Shown here: positions 40,471 through 52,506 of the stretch, piece by piece
How the letters are laid out: every line of letters begins with the position of its first letter
Position numbering within the stretch: position 1 is the first letter of the stretch
Assembly: GCF_000238275.3 (NCBI RefSeq)
Contig: NZ_AHCF03000003.1
Span: forward strand, 806,001 to 870,000
Length of the DNA: 64,000 bases
DNA from: Pseudoalteromonas undina
GTDB taxonomy: Bacteria > Pseudomonadota > Gammaproteobacteria > Enterobacterales > Alteromonadaceae
Reading direction: 5' to 3'
Made by a program: the position numbers and the translations under genes
Notes under the pieces: generated by a model
What the model was told of the DNA's origin: nothing
Seen by the model: the letters and a program-made list of their open reading frames with translations, nothing else
Database searches by the model: none

Positions 40471-41202
40471 ATGATTTCAAAAAACCAACTTAAACTTATT
40501 CGCCAGCTTGGCCAAAAAAAGTATCGCAAGCAATTTAACCAATACTTAGTACAAGGCGAAAAAAATGTACTGGAGTTATTAAATAGCCCATTAAAAGTAA
40601 ACGATGTATTTGCAACGCAAAGCTTTATTGATAATAACCAAAGCTCATATCCTCAAACGCATTTTATTACAGCGGATGAAGAGCAGCTAACAAAGGCCAG
40701 TACTTTGGTAAGTAATAATGCGGCTATTGCAATTATTGATATGCCAAGCACCGTATTACCAGATGAAAACAGTTTAATATTAGCCTTAGATGGCGTATCT
40801 GATCCTGGTAATTTAGGTACCATCATTCGCGTGGCTGATTGGTACGGTATAAAACATATTGTTGCCAGCACTGACAGTGCCGATCCGTATAACCCAAAAA
40901 CAATTAGCGCCACAATGGGGTCGTTCGTTCGCGTATCGGTAAGCCAAGTTGAATTGCCTGAATACTTATCTACATTAAACATGCCTATTTATGGTGCATT
41001 TTTAGATGGCCAAAGTGTGCATAGCACTAAATTTAGTGGCCAAGGTGTATTGCTTATGGGCAGTGAATCACATGGAATACGCGAGCAGTGTGCAAAATTA
41101 GTGAGCAACAAAATAACCATACCGGCTTTTGGCGGTGCAGAGTCGCTCAATGTAGCAATGGCCACGGGTATTATTTTAGATAATTTTAAACGCCAAGCTT
41201 AA
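40471..41202 (+). CDS. SpoU/TrmH-family RNA 2'-O-methyltransferase
   Basis: 243 residues. N-terminal substrate-binding domain (RQLGQKKYRKQFNQYLVQGE) and the knotted methyltransferase domain with ALDGVSDPGNLGTIIRVADW, LLMGSESHGI and SLNVAMATGIILDNF, the three SPOUT motifs. Closest in layout to RlmB/TsnR-like enzymes; the exact rRNA target is unknown. Confidence 0.88.
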   Translation: MISKNQLKLIRQLGQKKYRKQFNQYLVQGEKNVLELLNSPLKVNDVFATQSFIDNNQSSYPQTHFITADEEQLTKASTLVSNNAAIAIIDMPSTVLPDENSLILALDGVSDPGNLGTIIRVADWYGIKHIVASTDSADPYNPKTISATMGSFVRVSVSQVELPEYLSTLNMPIYGAFLDGQSVHSTKFSGQGVLLMGSESHGIREQCAKLVSNKITIPAFGGAESLNVAMATGIILDNFKRQA

Positions 41203-41270
41203 CTTTTTAGCTATTTATGCGTTAAGTTACTTATAGTAAAAAACAATAATAAATCGGTAATAACAATAAA

Positions 41271-44200
41271 ATGCGCTTAAGCACTATTAAATTAGCGGGC
41301 TTTAAATCGTTTGTAGAGCCCACTAAAATTCCATTTCCTGACCAAATGACGTGTGTTGTCGGCCCTAATGGCTGTGGCAAATCAAACGTCATTGATGCGG
41401 TGCGATGGGTGCTTGGTGAAAGCTCAGCTAAAAATTTACGTGGCGATGCCATGACCGATGTCATTTTTAATGGCTCTACTAACCGCAAGCCCATTTCGCA
41501 AGCCTCCGTTGAATTAATATTTGATAATACCAAGGGTAAGTTACCCAATACTTTTGCTGATCGTAACCAAGTGGCTATTAAGCGTTTGGTGACTCGCGAT
41601 GGTCAGTCATTGTACTTTCTAAATGGCAGTAAATGCCGAAAACGTGATATTACCGACATATTTTTAGGCACGGGCCTTGGGCCGCGAAGCTACGCTATTA
41701 TTGAACAAGGGATGATCTCACGTTTAATAGAGAGCAAACCGCAAGAGCTACGTGTTTTCTTAGAAGAAGCCGCAGGGGTCTCTAAATACAAAGAGCGTCG
41801 CCGCGAAACGCAAACACGCATAAAAAGCACCCGAGAAAACCTAGAGCGACTGCTTGATGTTCGTCAAGAGTTACAAAACCAGCTTGATAAACTGGCGGTA
41901 CAATCGGTTGAGGCTAAAAAATATCGCGAACTTAAATCCCAAGAGCGCACCTTAAAGGGGCAAATAGCGGTATTAAAATGGCAAAAACTGCATCAACAAC
42001 AGCTCGATAAAAGTGCGCAAATAAAAAAGCTGGATGACCAAATCAGCTTCTTTAAAACGGCGCATTCAGGCCATGATGATGTGCTGGCAAGCCTTGATGC
42101 TCAAGTGCAAGCTCAACAAGATAAACTCGATGATGCACAGCAACAGCAGCACCTTACGCATACCGAATTGACTCGCAGTGAACAGCAGCAGATTAGCATT
42201 AAGCAACAAACGCTGTCACTGAAACAAAATTTAGCCAAGTTAGAGCAACAAAAAAACCAAAGTGAAGAAGTCAAAACGCAGCAACAAAGTCTTTGCCAAG
42301 AGTTAGATGACAATTTGCAACAGGCTGTAGAGCATAACTTAATGTGTAGCGAGCAGGTTATAGAGCTTAGCGATGAAGTTAATCGGCTGCTGGAGATTAA
42401 AAATACCGACACATCACAGTGGCAATCGTTAACAGAAGACTATCAGCAATTAAATAATCAGCAGTTAGCGCATGCAAATGCAGTAAAACATACAGAACAG
42501 AAAATCAGTTATGTTAAGCAACAACTAACGCAGCTTGATGAGCAAATAGATGAGTTAAAACGCAGTGAGATAGAGCAGCAATTAATTCAGCAACAGCAGC
42601 ACAGACAAACGCTAACAGAGCAGCTGGCTAACGCGCAAACTGCTCATAGTAGAGGTCAAAGTGCTCAGACAATACAGCAGCAACAGCTTGATGAAGCTCA
42701 GCAACAATGGCAGCATTTATCTCAGCAAGTTAATGAACTAAAAGCCGGTATAGCAGGGCTAAAAACTACCCTTGGACTTGAAAAAAACAGCGATAAAAAT
42801 TTAACTTTATTCAAGCAGTTAACTGTTCAGCCTGGTTATGAGTTTTTAGTAGAGCAGGCGCTGTCATCACTTGAGCACATTCATATTTCACCAGGTAAAG
42901 CAGAAAATAGCACGTGGCAAATACCCTCACAGTCTGTGGCAAGCAATAGTATTGCTGCCTTTATTAGCGCTGGTATCTACCCCGAGTTATTAAACCATAT
43001 TGCTTATGATGCCGAGGGTGAAGCTCACCACCTTAACGATGCCAGTTTTATTGCAGTGATGGACAAGCAAGGGGCGTTACATGGTCGAAATTGGCATCTC
43101 AGTGGCGAAAAAAATGCAGAAAATTCCTTATTATTAATGCACAAAAAGCTCAAGCAGCAAGAAACCTTACTTGAGCAACAACAACAGGCATTGAGGGACG
43201 CACACTCCAAACTTGAAGAACATCAAGCGCAAGCTGTATTAATAACCGAGCAGCAAAACGAGCGCAAAGACACTATTCATCAATTAGCACAACAACTTGC
43301 TGTAGCAACAACGCGTGGTGATATGCTCAAAGCGCAAGCTGATCAACATCAGCAACAGGTGACGAAATTACAACAACAACGTCAGCCACTGCTAGAACAA
43401 CAGCAGCAGTTAAGCGAATTGTTGGGCGAAGAGCTTGATAAAAATGAACAGCTTGCAGAGCAGTTAGAGACCTTAGCTGTAGAGCTTAACCAAGCCGATA
43501 GCACACGAATAAATAGTGATGAACGTTACAAACAAGTTTTGAATAATGCTGAACAATATAAAACGCAAGCACATCAGGCAGACCTTAATGAGCAAAAAGT
43601 GCGTAGTGAGTGGCAGCTCAGTCAAACCAAGTTGAACCATGCCGAACAAGCATTAACAATGGCTGTAGAAGGAACGCAAGAGCTAATAGAGCAAATTGAG
43701 GCGTTACTTATTCCTGAGCAAGAGCTTGCACTAAGTATTGAACAATTATTAGTACAGCACCAACAAGGCGAACAAACCCTTGTGGATATTCAACAGCAGT
43801 TAGCTCAAGCAAAACAAGAATTACAAACCAAACAAGCGAGTTTAAAAACGTCACAAACTGAGCTGGTGGCATTACAAGAGCAACACCAGAAGCTGAGCAT
43901 TGAAGAGCAAAGCCTATTAATAAAAGCGCAAGCGGTACTTGAGCCACTTAGCGAGCTTAATCAAAATTTAAAACAGGTTTTAGCAGAGCTTCCTGCAGAG
44001 TTGTCATTAAACGCAGCGCAAAATCAACTTGCTGGAGTCAGTAATCAGCTAGAGCAATTAGGAGCCGTTAACCTTGCAGCCATTGATGAATTTGAACAAG
44101 CTAAGCAAAGAAGTGATTATTTAAATAATCAGCTGGATGATTTAACCCAGGCATTGACAGCTTTAGAAGGCGCTATTCATAAAATAGATCGTGAAACTAA

Positions 44201-44672
44201 AACGCGCTTTAAGTCTACCTTTGATCAAGTGAATCACGATTTTGGTCAGCTTTTTCCAAAAGTATTTGGCGGCGGCAGTGCTTACTTAGAATTAACCAGT
44301 GACGATTTACTCGAAAGTGGTGTTAGTATAATGGCAAGACCTCCGGGTAAAAAAAATTCGACAATTCATTTGTTAAGTGGTGGAGAAAAAGCGCTGAGCG
44401 CATTATCATTGGTGTTTTCTATATTCAGGCTCAATCCAGCTCCATTCTGTATGCTGGACGAGGTAGATGCCCCATTGGATGATGCCAACGTGGTTCGTTT
44501 TTGCCGATTGGTTGAAGAAATGTCACAATCTGTGCAGTTTATTTATATAAGCCATAATAAAATTGCAATGGAAATGGCGGGTAGATTAACGGGTGTAACC
44601 ATGGCAGAGCCAGGCGTGTCGCGCATGGTTGCTGTAGATATTGAACAAGCGGTGCAACTTGCACATGCATAA
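41271..44672 (+). CDS. smc: Chromosome partition protein SMC
   Basis: 1133 residues. Walker A VVGPNGCGKSNVIDAVRW at the N terminus, two long Gln-rich coiled coils, a hinge at about 495-625, and at the C terminus the signature LLSGGEKALSALSL followed by Walker B FCMLDEVDAPLDD. Forms condensin with ScpA and ScpB, which are not in this window. Followed by zipA and ligA as in Pseudomonas and relatives. The coils are unusually rich in Gln (repeated CAG/CAA). Confidence 0.95.
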   Translation: MRLSTIKLAGFKSFVEPTKIPFPDQMTCVVGPNGCGKSNVIDAVRWVLGESSAKNLRGDAMTDVIFNGSTNRKPISQASVELIFDNTKGKLPNTFADRNQVAIKRLVTRDGQSLYFLNGSKCRKRDITDIFLGTGLGPRSYAIIEQGMISRLIESKPQELRVFLEEAAGVSKYKERRRETQTRIKSTRENLERLLDVRQELQNQLDKLAVQSVEAKKYRELKSQERTLKGQIAVLKWQKLHQQQLDKSAQIKKLDDQISFFKTAHSGHDDVLASLDAQVQAQQDKLDDAQQQQHLTHTELTRSEQQQISIKQQTLSLKQNLAKLEQQKNQSEEVKTQQQSLCQELDDNLQQAVEHNLMCSEQVIELSDEVNRLLEIKNTDTSQWQSLTEDYQQLNNQQLAHANAVKHTEQKISYVKQQLTQLDEQIDELKRSEIEQQLIQQQQHRQTLTEQLANAQTAHSRGQSAQTIQQQQLDEAQQQWQHLSQQVNELKAGIAGLKTTLGLEKNSDKNLTLFKQLTVQPGYEFLVEQALSSLEHIHISPGKAENSTWQIPSQSVASNSIAAFISAGIYPELLNHIAYDAEGEAHHLNDASFIAVMDKQGALHGRNWHLSGEKNAENSLLLMHKKLKQQETLLEQQQQALRDAHSKLEEHQAQAVLITEQQNERKDTIHQLAQQLAVATTRGDMLKAQADQHQQQVTKLQQQRQPLLEQQQQLSELLGEELDKNEQLAEQLETLAVELNQADSTRINSDERYKQVLNNAEQYKTQAHQADLNEQKVRSEWQLSQTKLNHAEQALTMAVEGTQELIEQIEALLIPEQELALSIEQLLVQHQQGEQTLVDIQQQLAQAKQELQTKQASLKTSQTELVALQEQHQKLSIEEQSLLIKAQAVLEPLSELNQNLKQVLAELPAELSLNAAQNQLAGVSNQLEQLGAVNLAAIDEFEQAKQRSDYLNNQLDDLTQALTALEGAIHKIDRETKTRFKSTFDQVNHDFGQLFPKVFGGGSAYLELTSDDLLESGVSIMARPPGKKNSTIHLLSGGEKALSALSLVFSIFRLNPAPFCMLDEVDAPLDDANVVRFCRLVEEMSQSVQFIYISHNKIAMEMAGRLTGVTMAEPGVSRMVAVDIEQAVQLAHA

Positions 44673-44745
44673 TTTTATAGTCATTTGCTAGTTGTTTTGG
44701 GTAAAATGATGGCAGTTAGGCATATTAATAATAAAAGGTGAGGGG

Positions 44746-45492
44746 ATGGCCGAAGAATTAAGATGGGTTTTAATTGTGATCAGTGTGTTTGTCATTGGTG
44801 GCTTATTAATACACGGTTTATGGTCAGTAAGAAAAAAAGAGAATGCTGAACTCCCTGCAAGCGAGCGAGTTGAACCTGTTCAAGAACAGCAGCCTTCATC
44901 TGTGCATACTGAGCCACAAGAGCCAACGTTAGCGCAACGAGAAGAGCCACAAATGAGTGAGTTAAACTTCAGCGCTGATGAGCCACAAATAGATGCTAGC
45001 CCAGCTGATACAGCTATTGAAGATGACCTTGAAGTCGTAACCGAAGAGGCTGTTGATACGCAACAAGACGCCCCTAAAGATGTTTCAGACTTTGTGATTG
45101 TGCATATTCAAATGCCAGAAGGACTGACCATGCAAGGCAGTAAATTACTGCCAGCAGTTAACACGCTAGGTTTTAAATATTCAGAAGAAGGCTTTTTTAA
45201 TCGCCATCTAGACCCTGCAGGCCAAGGGCCGGTGTTATTTAGACTGGTAAATATGTATAACCCTGGCACGTTCGATATTGATAATATGGAACAGTTTAGT
45301 ACCGCAGGCGTGAGCTTATTTATGACTCTACCATGTGATGGCGATGGCCTTGCTGCGTTTAATATGCTACACAGCGCCGCTAAGAAGCTAGCAGATGAAT
45401 TTGGAGCTGAAATCTTGGATGCTGAGCGAAACGAAATGACGGTAGAGCGTATTCGTCAATATGTTGAGCAGGTTCGCGCATTTTCTGCGTAA
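44746..45492 (+). CDS. zipA: Cell division protein ZipA
   Basis: 248 residues: N-terminal membrane anchor (about 5-24) facing the cytoplasm, a Pro/Glu/Gln-rich linker (about 35-110), and the C-terminal FtsZ-binding domain (about 112-245, VIVHIQMPEGLTMQGSKLL ... EQFSTAGVSLFM). Tethers FtsZ to the membrane. Ribosome site AGGTGAGGGG. Confidence 0.93.
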   Translation: MAEELRWVLIVISVFVIGGLLIHGLWSVRKKENAELPASERVEPVQEQQPSSVHTEPQEPTLAQREEPQMSELNFSADEPQIDASPADTAIEDDLEVVTEEAVDTQQDAPKDVSDFVIVHIQMPEGLTMQGSKLLPAVNTLGFKYSEEGFFNRHLDPAGQGPVLFRLVNMYNPGTFDIDNMEQFSTAGVSLFMTLPCDGDGLAAFNMLHSAAKKLADEFGAEILDAERNEMTVERIRQYVEQVRAFSA

Positions 45493-47925
<2,433 letters not shown>

Positions 47926-47929
<4 letters not shown>

Positions 47930-48426
47930 GTCGATATGGGCCTGAATACTGGGATAAATATGGAAGCTATCGTACACCATTCGCATTCCACTTGAGTATT
48001 TTAGTGCTACTGCGTGCCTATTTTATTTGGGTGATAGCCGCGTTGAGTCGTCGACCTGAGCTTGATTTAATGTCATTGTTTTTTAAGTCAAAAGATGATT
48101 TTTTTATTGCTATAGCGATCGGTGCAGTAGCGATTGTACCTACTATTTTATTTTGTTTACGCAGACCAAGAGACTCGCATCAAGCTACGCAGCGCTTGGC
48201 GCGTATTTGGCGGTATATGCGTTGGCCGCTGATTGCGTGTGCATTAATTGATTTGTCGTGGTTAAGTATTCAGGCAGCCCATAGCCATTATCGCTTCTCA
48301 TTGTTTTTAGCTGTGCAAATGGTGATTGTATTATGGGTGTTGTGGTATTTGGCAAAAAGTCGTTACTTAAGCGTTTTCTTTAGTGATTGGCCCGAGCCGA
48401 CAGAAAAAGCAACTGATAAAAAGTAA
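47926..48426 (+). CDS. DUF2919-like (YfeZ) membrane protein
   Basis: 166 residues from GTG 47926, which overlaps the previous stop. Begins SRYGPEYWDKYGSYRTPFAFHL, followed by four membrane helices and a W-rich C-terminal part; this order fits DUF2919, though I hold the assignment loosely. Function unknown. Confidence 0.65.
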
Positions 48427-48434
48427 GAGGGCTT

Positions 48435-48875
48435 ATGCATAGTATCAATAAAAAAATAGCATTAGTAATCGCTTTAATAGGGCTCGTAATTATAGCGTGT
48501 GGCTACTTTTTTTCTTTAGGGGAACACCTTTGGTTTAAAGCTGCCTTAGTTATGTGGGTTGTGGTGTTTTGTTCGTGTTGTTACCGATTAACGCCGTTGT
48601 TTAAAATGCGCAATCCGCTGCGTAATTTTATTCAACGCGATGCGCAGCACTTATTTGTTTTTAGTTTAACAGGGCTGTTTGATAAAAAAAATGGCCCGCA
48701 TTGGTTAGTCATCAGTAACATTGAGTCGATAGAAATAAGAAACGATGAACTAATAGTGCACAGTAATAATGACAGACAATTAAGCGTGAGCATTCCTGGC
48801 AGTCAAGCCCAATTGCATGCCTATGTAAGCCGTATACTTACAGCAACAGAAAAGCACACTATAGTCTTTAGATAG
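48435..48875 (+). CDS. Membrane protein with possible PH-like domain
   Basis: 146 residues: two membrane helices (about 8-25 and 33-50) and then about 85 soluble residues (HWLVISNIESIEIRNDELIV) with alternating hydrophobic strands like a bacterial PH domain. Last of three small membrane genes following ligA. The call of a PH-like fold is a guess from the pattern. Confidence 0.55.
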   Translation: MHSINKKIALVIALIGLVIIACGYFFSLGEHLWFKAALVMWVVVFCSCCYRLTPLFKMRNPLRNFIQRDAQHLFVFSLTGLFDKKNGPHWLVISNIESIEIRNDELIVHSNNDRQLSVSIPGSQAQLHAYVSRILTATEKHTIVFR

Positions 48876-48957
48876 CGTTGATCGTGGTATTAGCCACAGG
48901 CGTACCAGACTACAAGTAAATGATTGCTAGTTAAATTAATAACGTAATGAGGTTGTT

Positions 48958-49398
48958 ATGTTGAAGTGGAACGATATTGTTAATTTTGCCAACTATGGTA
49001 ATCCAACACCGGTTCGAAAAGTGGTTAAAACAGATCAGCAATGGCGCGAACTGTTAAACGAAGAGCAATATTATGTGACCCGTAAAAAGGGAACTGAACG
49101 ACCAAATAGTTCGAGTAGTTGTACCTTGTTAGAGCCAGGTAAGTATGTGTGTGTTTGTTGTGACAACTTACTATTTGATGCAGATGAAAAGTTTGATAGT
49201 GGCACCGGCTGGCCTTCATTTACCCAACCGGCAACTGAGGAAGCGATTGGTTATGTCATGGATAATAGTCATGGCATGGAGCGAGTTGAAGTTGTTTGTA
49301 ATGTGTGTGATGCGCATTTAGGGCATATTTTCCCTGATGGGCCACTTCCTACTGGTTTACGCTACTGTGTAAACGCACTGGCAATGAAAAAGCTCTAG
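48958..49398 (+). CDS. msrB: Peptide-methionine (R)-S-oxide reductase
   Basis: Repairs Met-R-sulfoxide in proteins. 146 residues. Zinc ligands C65/C68 (CVCC) and C114/C117 (CNVC); catalytic C137 in GLRYCVNALAM; C55 is placed as a resolving Cys. GTGWPSF is the conserved substrate loop. Its TAG stop is the first three bases of a 130-base palindromic-ended element. Confidence 0.93.
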   Translation: MLKWNDIVNFANYGNPTPVRKVVKTDQQWRELLNEEQYYVTRKKGTERPNSSSSCTLLEPGKYVCVCCDNLLFDADEKFDSGTGWPSFTQPATEEAIGYVMDNSHGMERVEVVCNVCDAHLGHIFPDGPLPTGLRYCVNALAMKKL

Positions 49399-49525
49399 GG
49401 CCTGTTGACCTCTCAAGGTTAAATTTGCAGCGGTCTGTTTGGGGTTTAGGCAAGGCAGCGCCTATGTGGTGTGGTTACTCCCCATAAATAGGCGATAACG
49501 TAGCATTAATGCCAAACAGGCTCTA
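49396..49525. repeat. 130-base element with inverted ends at the msrB/response-regulator junction
   Basis: Ends are TAGGGCCTGTT (49396-49406) and AACAGGCTCTA (49515-49525), an 11-base inverted repeat with one mismatch. Inside are smaller stems (TTGACCT/AGGTTAA; GCGCCTAT/ATAGGCG). It exactly fills the space between two convergent genes: its left end is the msrB stop TAG and its right end is, on the minus strand, the TAG of the TPR regulator. Size and layout resemble a MITE-like or palindromic intergenic repeat; no second copy is in the window. Confidence 0.5.
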
Positions 49526-51154
49526 ACTAATCTCTAGTTTCATTTCTTTAGCAATCTGAAGTAGTTTATCGAACCGCTCTGATTGCTCTTCTGCTAAGGG
49601 AGATTTTTTTAATAGTTTAAAGCACTTTTGGGCCAACAGACTATTGAAAGAGTCACCATGTTTTTTTGACTTATCCACTAAACATTGCAATAAATTAAGC
49701 GCAATACTTGGATTGTGTGGCATGACTCTAAATGCTTGGCTGAATGCCTCTAAGGCAACATTTAATTGGCCGCGCTCAAACTGCTTAACAGCATGATTAT
49801 TGAGCTCTTTCGGCCCCATTTTAATATCACGTCTTTCACTTTGCTGTTGCTGTATATAACGCAAGTAAGTAGCATCGCTTCTACTTGGGTGACGTTCGCA
49901 ATGATCAATTATTTGGCTAAATAGCGCTTGCGCCTTTTGGTGAAAACCTAATTCATGCAGTGCTTTTGCTTTGTCTAGGGCACCATCTACTGAACGTATT
50001 TGAGTATCGCTGTCATCAAGTTGCTCAATGAGCTGTTTCGCTTTTTTATGTTCATCTTTTAAATAATAAAGGCGTGCATTGAGCACATCGATTTGAGTTT
50101 GCGCATTACTGGTTGGGAATTGTGTTTTTAGCTCATTAATATATTTATTTGTTTGACGAGAGATCCTGTTTATTTGGTCGGTTTGATCTGTGGTCAATGC
50201 AAAATCAATCCCAGCACGAGCAGCATTTAAATAAATGTCTGGGCTATCATGCATAGAGTACTTAGCATAAGTGGCAATATCTTTTTGAGTTAAGTAGCTG
50301 GTTTCATAATCTCTATTAATGAGCGATACGCTGTTCAGTGATTTTTGACGGTCTATATTACGTGGAGCAATATGTGTCGCTTGGCTTAAAAAGTCTTGGG
50401 CTAAATCAAATTGGTTTAGTTTTATTTCTAAACGCCCCAATAAGTCTAAGGCTATAAGTCGAGTCTCATTACGTTCAAGCATTGTTTTAAGCATGCGCTG
50501 AGCCAAAATATGCTCATTGTTAGCAATTAAGGCTTCTACCAATCCTACTTTTGCCCATGCAAACTTTTGCATATTCAAAACTGACTTAAAAAAATCTTTC
50601 GCTTCTTGGTTTTGTTTTAGCGCCAGTAAAATATTGCCTTTTAATCTAAGTAGAATAGGGCTGTATTTATTACTTTTATCGAGTTGGGCATTAATTTGTT
50701 TCAATGCTTTAGACTGGTTATCGTCATCAATTAAAGTGTATATAGCTTTTAAGTCGCTTTTACGTTTGAGAATACGCTCTATGCGCACTCTTAACTCTTG
50801 TACAGAGAAGGGTTTTACTAAAAAGTCATCGGGTTGAAGTTCTAATACACTGTGAACTAACTCTCCGCTAGTTTCCGCAGATGTAAAAATAAACCCAGTA
50901 GAGTGTTTTATTAATGCTTTAGCGCGTAATTCTTCATAAAGCTGGTAGCCATCTTGGCGTTTGCTTAGATTAAAAGAGCAAATTACCAAGTCAAATTCTT
51001 CATGTAAGCATTGTTCTTTTGCCGCTAGAGCATGATCTGCAAAACGCATATGTCCAAAGCCAATTTTTTCGAGCGACTGTTTCATGTAGCTTTGAGCAAG
51101 TGGCTGCTCTTCTACAATCAGTATTTTTGCTTCATTGAAAATATTTTTAGACAT
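49523..51154 (-). CDS. TPR response regulator with a degenerate receiver
   Basis: 543 residues from ATG 51154 (an upstream GTG 51181 is possible). Receiver at about 8-130: acidic pair in ILIVEEQPLAQSYM, T/S in FIFTSAE and Lys in LVKPFSVQ are kept, but the phospho-acceptor position reads DLVICSFNLS, with Ser (S60) where Asp is expected. The rest is a long tetratricopeptide array (about 140-540). Probably a scaffold or a phosphorylation-independent regulator. No kinase is adjacent. Confidence 0.8.
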   Translation of the reverse strand: MSKNIFNEAKILIVEEQPLAQSYMKQSLEKIGFGHMRFADHALAAKEQCLHEEFDLVICSFNLSKRQDGYQLYEELRAKALIKHSTGFIFTSAETSGELVHSVLELQPDDFLVKPFSVQELRVRIERILKRKSDLKAIYTLIDDDNQSKALKQINAQLDKSNKYSPILLRLKGNILLALKQNQEAKDFFKSVLNMQKFAWAKVGLVEALIANNEHILAQRMLKTMLERNETRLIALDLLGRLEIKLNQFDLAQDFLSQATHIAPRNIDRQKSLNSVSLINRDYETSYLTQKDIATYAKYSMHDSPDIYLNAARAGIDFALTTDQTDQINRISRQTNKYINELKTQFPTSNAQTQIDVLNARLYYLKDEHKKAKQLIEQLDDSDTQIRSVDGALDKAKALHELGFHQKAQALFSQIIDHCERHPSRSDATYLRYIQQQQSERRDIKMGPKELNNHAVKQFERGQLNVALEAFSQAFRVMPHNPSIALNLLQCLVDKSKKHGDSFNSLLAQKCFKLLKKSPLAEEQSERFDKLLQIAKEMKLEIS

Positions 51155-51181
51155 TGGCTTAAGCGTAATTGAATTTAACAC

Positions 51182-51558
51182 AGACTATAATCAACAGTTT
51201 AGACGCTTACAAGGTAATTTAAAGATTCGCCTCGAAGATGAGAGCTTATTAAGCAAATTAATTCTAAAGGTTTATATTTTTACCTTAAAAGAGCTAAAAA
51301 CCCATTTAAAGTAAATGAATAGCACGCGTAATAAAGTAAGTTTAAACAAAATGATTTTGGAGATAATAAAACTCGAAAGATAAATTTTTGGTATGTGATT
51401 GGAATACTGATTTTTTGAAACCGAAGAATTACTTGGTAACGAATTTCTAAATGGTAATTAATACTGAACTTGAACTAAAAAAGTGGAGGGTAATGAATAT
51501 TAAAATGGAAGGTGGTACTGGAGGATTTAGATTTTTGTAATATGCACCATTCAAAGAA
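51182..51558. other. Non-coding gap between the TPR regulator and tRNA-Val array
   Basis: A+T-rich, no gene. Near the right end, TGGTACTGGAGGATTT (51512-51527) looks like a further eroded tRNA-Val 3' segment, and CACCATTC/GAATGGTG (51545-51563) is a trailer hairpin at the 3' end of the last tRNA-Val. Confidence 0.4.
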
Positions 51559-51634
51559 TGGTGGGTCGTACTGGACTTGAACCAGTGACCCTCGCCTTGT
51601 AAGGGCGATGCTCTCCCAACTGAGCTAACGACCC
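51559..51634 (-). tRNA. tRNA-Val(TAC), copy 1 (GGGTCGT acceptor)
   Basis: 76 nt with encoded CCA; anticodon loop CTTACAA; acceptor GGGTCGT/ACGACCC. Last in transcription order. Confidence 0.95.
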
Positions 51635-51668
51635 ATATTACAAATTTACACCTACTATTAAAATAAAT

Positions 51669-51752
51669 AGTACTGGACTTTAACCAGTGAACTTCGCCGT
51701 TACTTGTAAATAGCGGTGATGCTCTCATTTCTTGTAACTGAGCTAACGACCC
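51669..51752 (-). pseudogene. Degenerate tRNA-Val-like element A
   Basis: Keeps the 5' acceptor strand, D stem, TTTACAA loop and T stem of tRNA-Val but the D loop has ACAAGAAAT in place of the GG pair, the T loop reads TTAAAGT instead of TTCAAGT, the anticodon stem is longer and the 3' acceptor strand and CCA are missing. In place of the latter is a TACTATT/AATAGTA hairpin. Confidence 0.75.
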
Positions 51753-51801
51753 ATATTACAAATTTACACATGACTATTAACATAATAATAGAATTTATAT
51801 G

Positions 51802-51877
51802 TGGTGGGTGATACTGGACTTGAACCAGTGACCCTCGCCTTGTAAGGGCGATGCTCTCCCAACTGAGCTAATCACCC
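51802..51877 (-). tRNA. tRNA-Val(TAC), copy 2 (GGGTGAT acceptor)
   Basis: 76 nt with CCA; same body as copy 1 but acceptor GGGTGAT/ATCACCC. Flanks ATATGTGG and CCACATAT extend the acceptor pairing. Confidence 0.95.
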
Positions 51878-51911
51878 ACATATAAATTAAAACGCTACTA
51901 TTAAAATAAAT

Positions 51912-51993
51912 AGTACTGGACTTTAACCAGTGAACTTCGCCGTTACTTGTAAATAGCGGTGATGCTCTCTTTTTCTAACTGAGCTAATCACCC
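51912..51993 (-). pseudogene. Degenerate tRNA-Val-like element B
   Basis: As element A, but 5' acceptor strand is the GGGTGAT type and the D-loop insert is shorter (AGAAAAAG). Confidence 0.75.
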
Positions 51994-52028
51994 ATTTAGA
52001 CATCTTGTAATATGCACCATTCAAAGAA

Positions 52029-52104
52029 TGGTGGGTCGTACTGGACTTGAACCAGTGACCCTCGCCTTGTAAGGGCGATGCTCTCCCAACTGAGCTAACG
52101 ACCC
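52029..52104 (-). tRNA. tRNA-Val(TAC), copy 3 (GGGTCGT acceptor)
   Basis: Identical to copy 1, with the same CACCATTC/GAATGGTG trailer hairpin that includes the CCA end. Confidence 0.95.
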
Positions 52105-52153
52105 ATATTACAAATTTACATATGACTATTAACATAATAATAGATTTTATATG

Positions 52154-52229
52154 TGGTGGGTGATACTGGACTTGAACCAGTGACCCTCGCCTTGTAAGGG
52201 CGATGCTCTCCCAACTGAGCTAATCACCC
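52154..52229 (-). tRNA. tRNA-Val(TAC), copy 4 (GGGTGAT acceptor)
   Basis: Identical to copy 2. The only neighbouring pair (copies 3 and 4) without a degenerate element between them. Confidence 0.95.
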
Positions 52230-52263
52230 ACATATAAATTAAAACGCTACTATTAAAATAAAC

Positions 52264-52347
52264 AGTACTGGAGTTTAACCAGTGAACCTCGCCGTTACTT
52301 GTAAATAGCGGTGATGCTCTCATTTCTTGTAACTGAGCTAACGACCC
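52264..52347 (-). pseudogene. Degenerate tRNA-Val-like element C
   Basis: As element A with a few substitutions; T loop TTAAACT, again without the conserved C56. Confidence 0.75.
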
Positions 52348-52396
52348 ATATTACAAATTTACACATGACTATTAACATAATAATAGATTTTATATG

Positions 52397-52472
52397 TGGT
52401 GGGTGATACTGGACTTGAACCAGTGACCCTCGCCTTGTAAGGGCGATGCTCTCCCAACTGAGCTAATCACCC
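52397..52472 (-). tRNA. tRNA-Val(TAC), copy 5 (GGGTGAT acceptor)
   Basis: Identical to copy 2; 76 nt with CCA. Confidence 0.95.
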
Positions 52473-52506
52473 ACATATAAATTAAAACGCTACTATTAAA
52501 ATCAAT

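Noticed and set aside
41271..44672. Gln-rich repeats in smc as a possible repeat expansion or assembly fault.
   Set aside because: The CAA/CAG runs lie in predicted coiled coil, the frame is intact throughout, and both ATPase halves and the hinge are in place.
51447..52135. Open frames over the tRNA-Val array (VSSVGRASPLQGEGHW...).
   Set aside because: They are read-through of tRNA-Val genes and have no plausible start or ribosome site.
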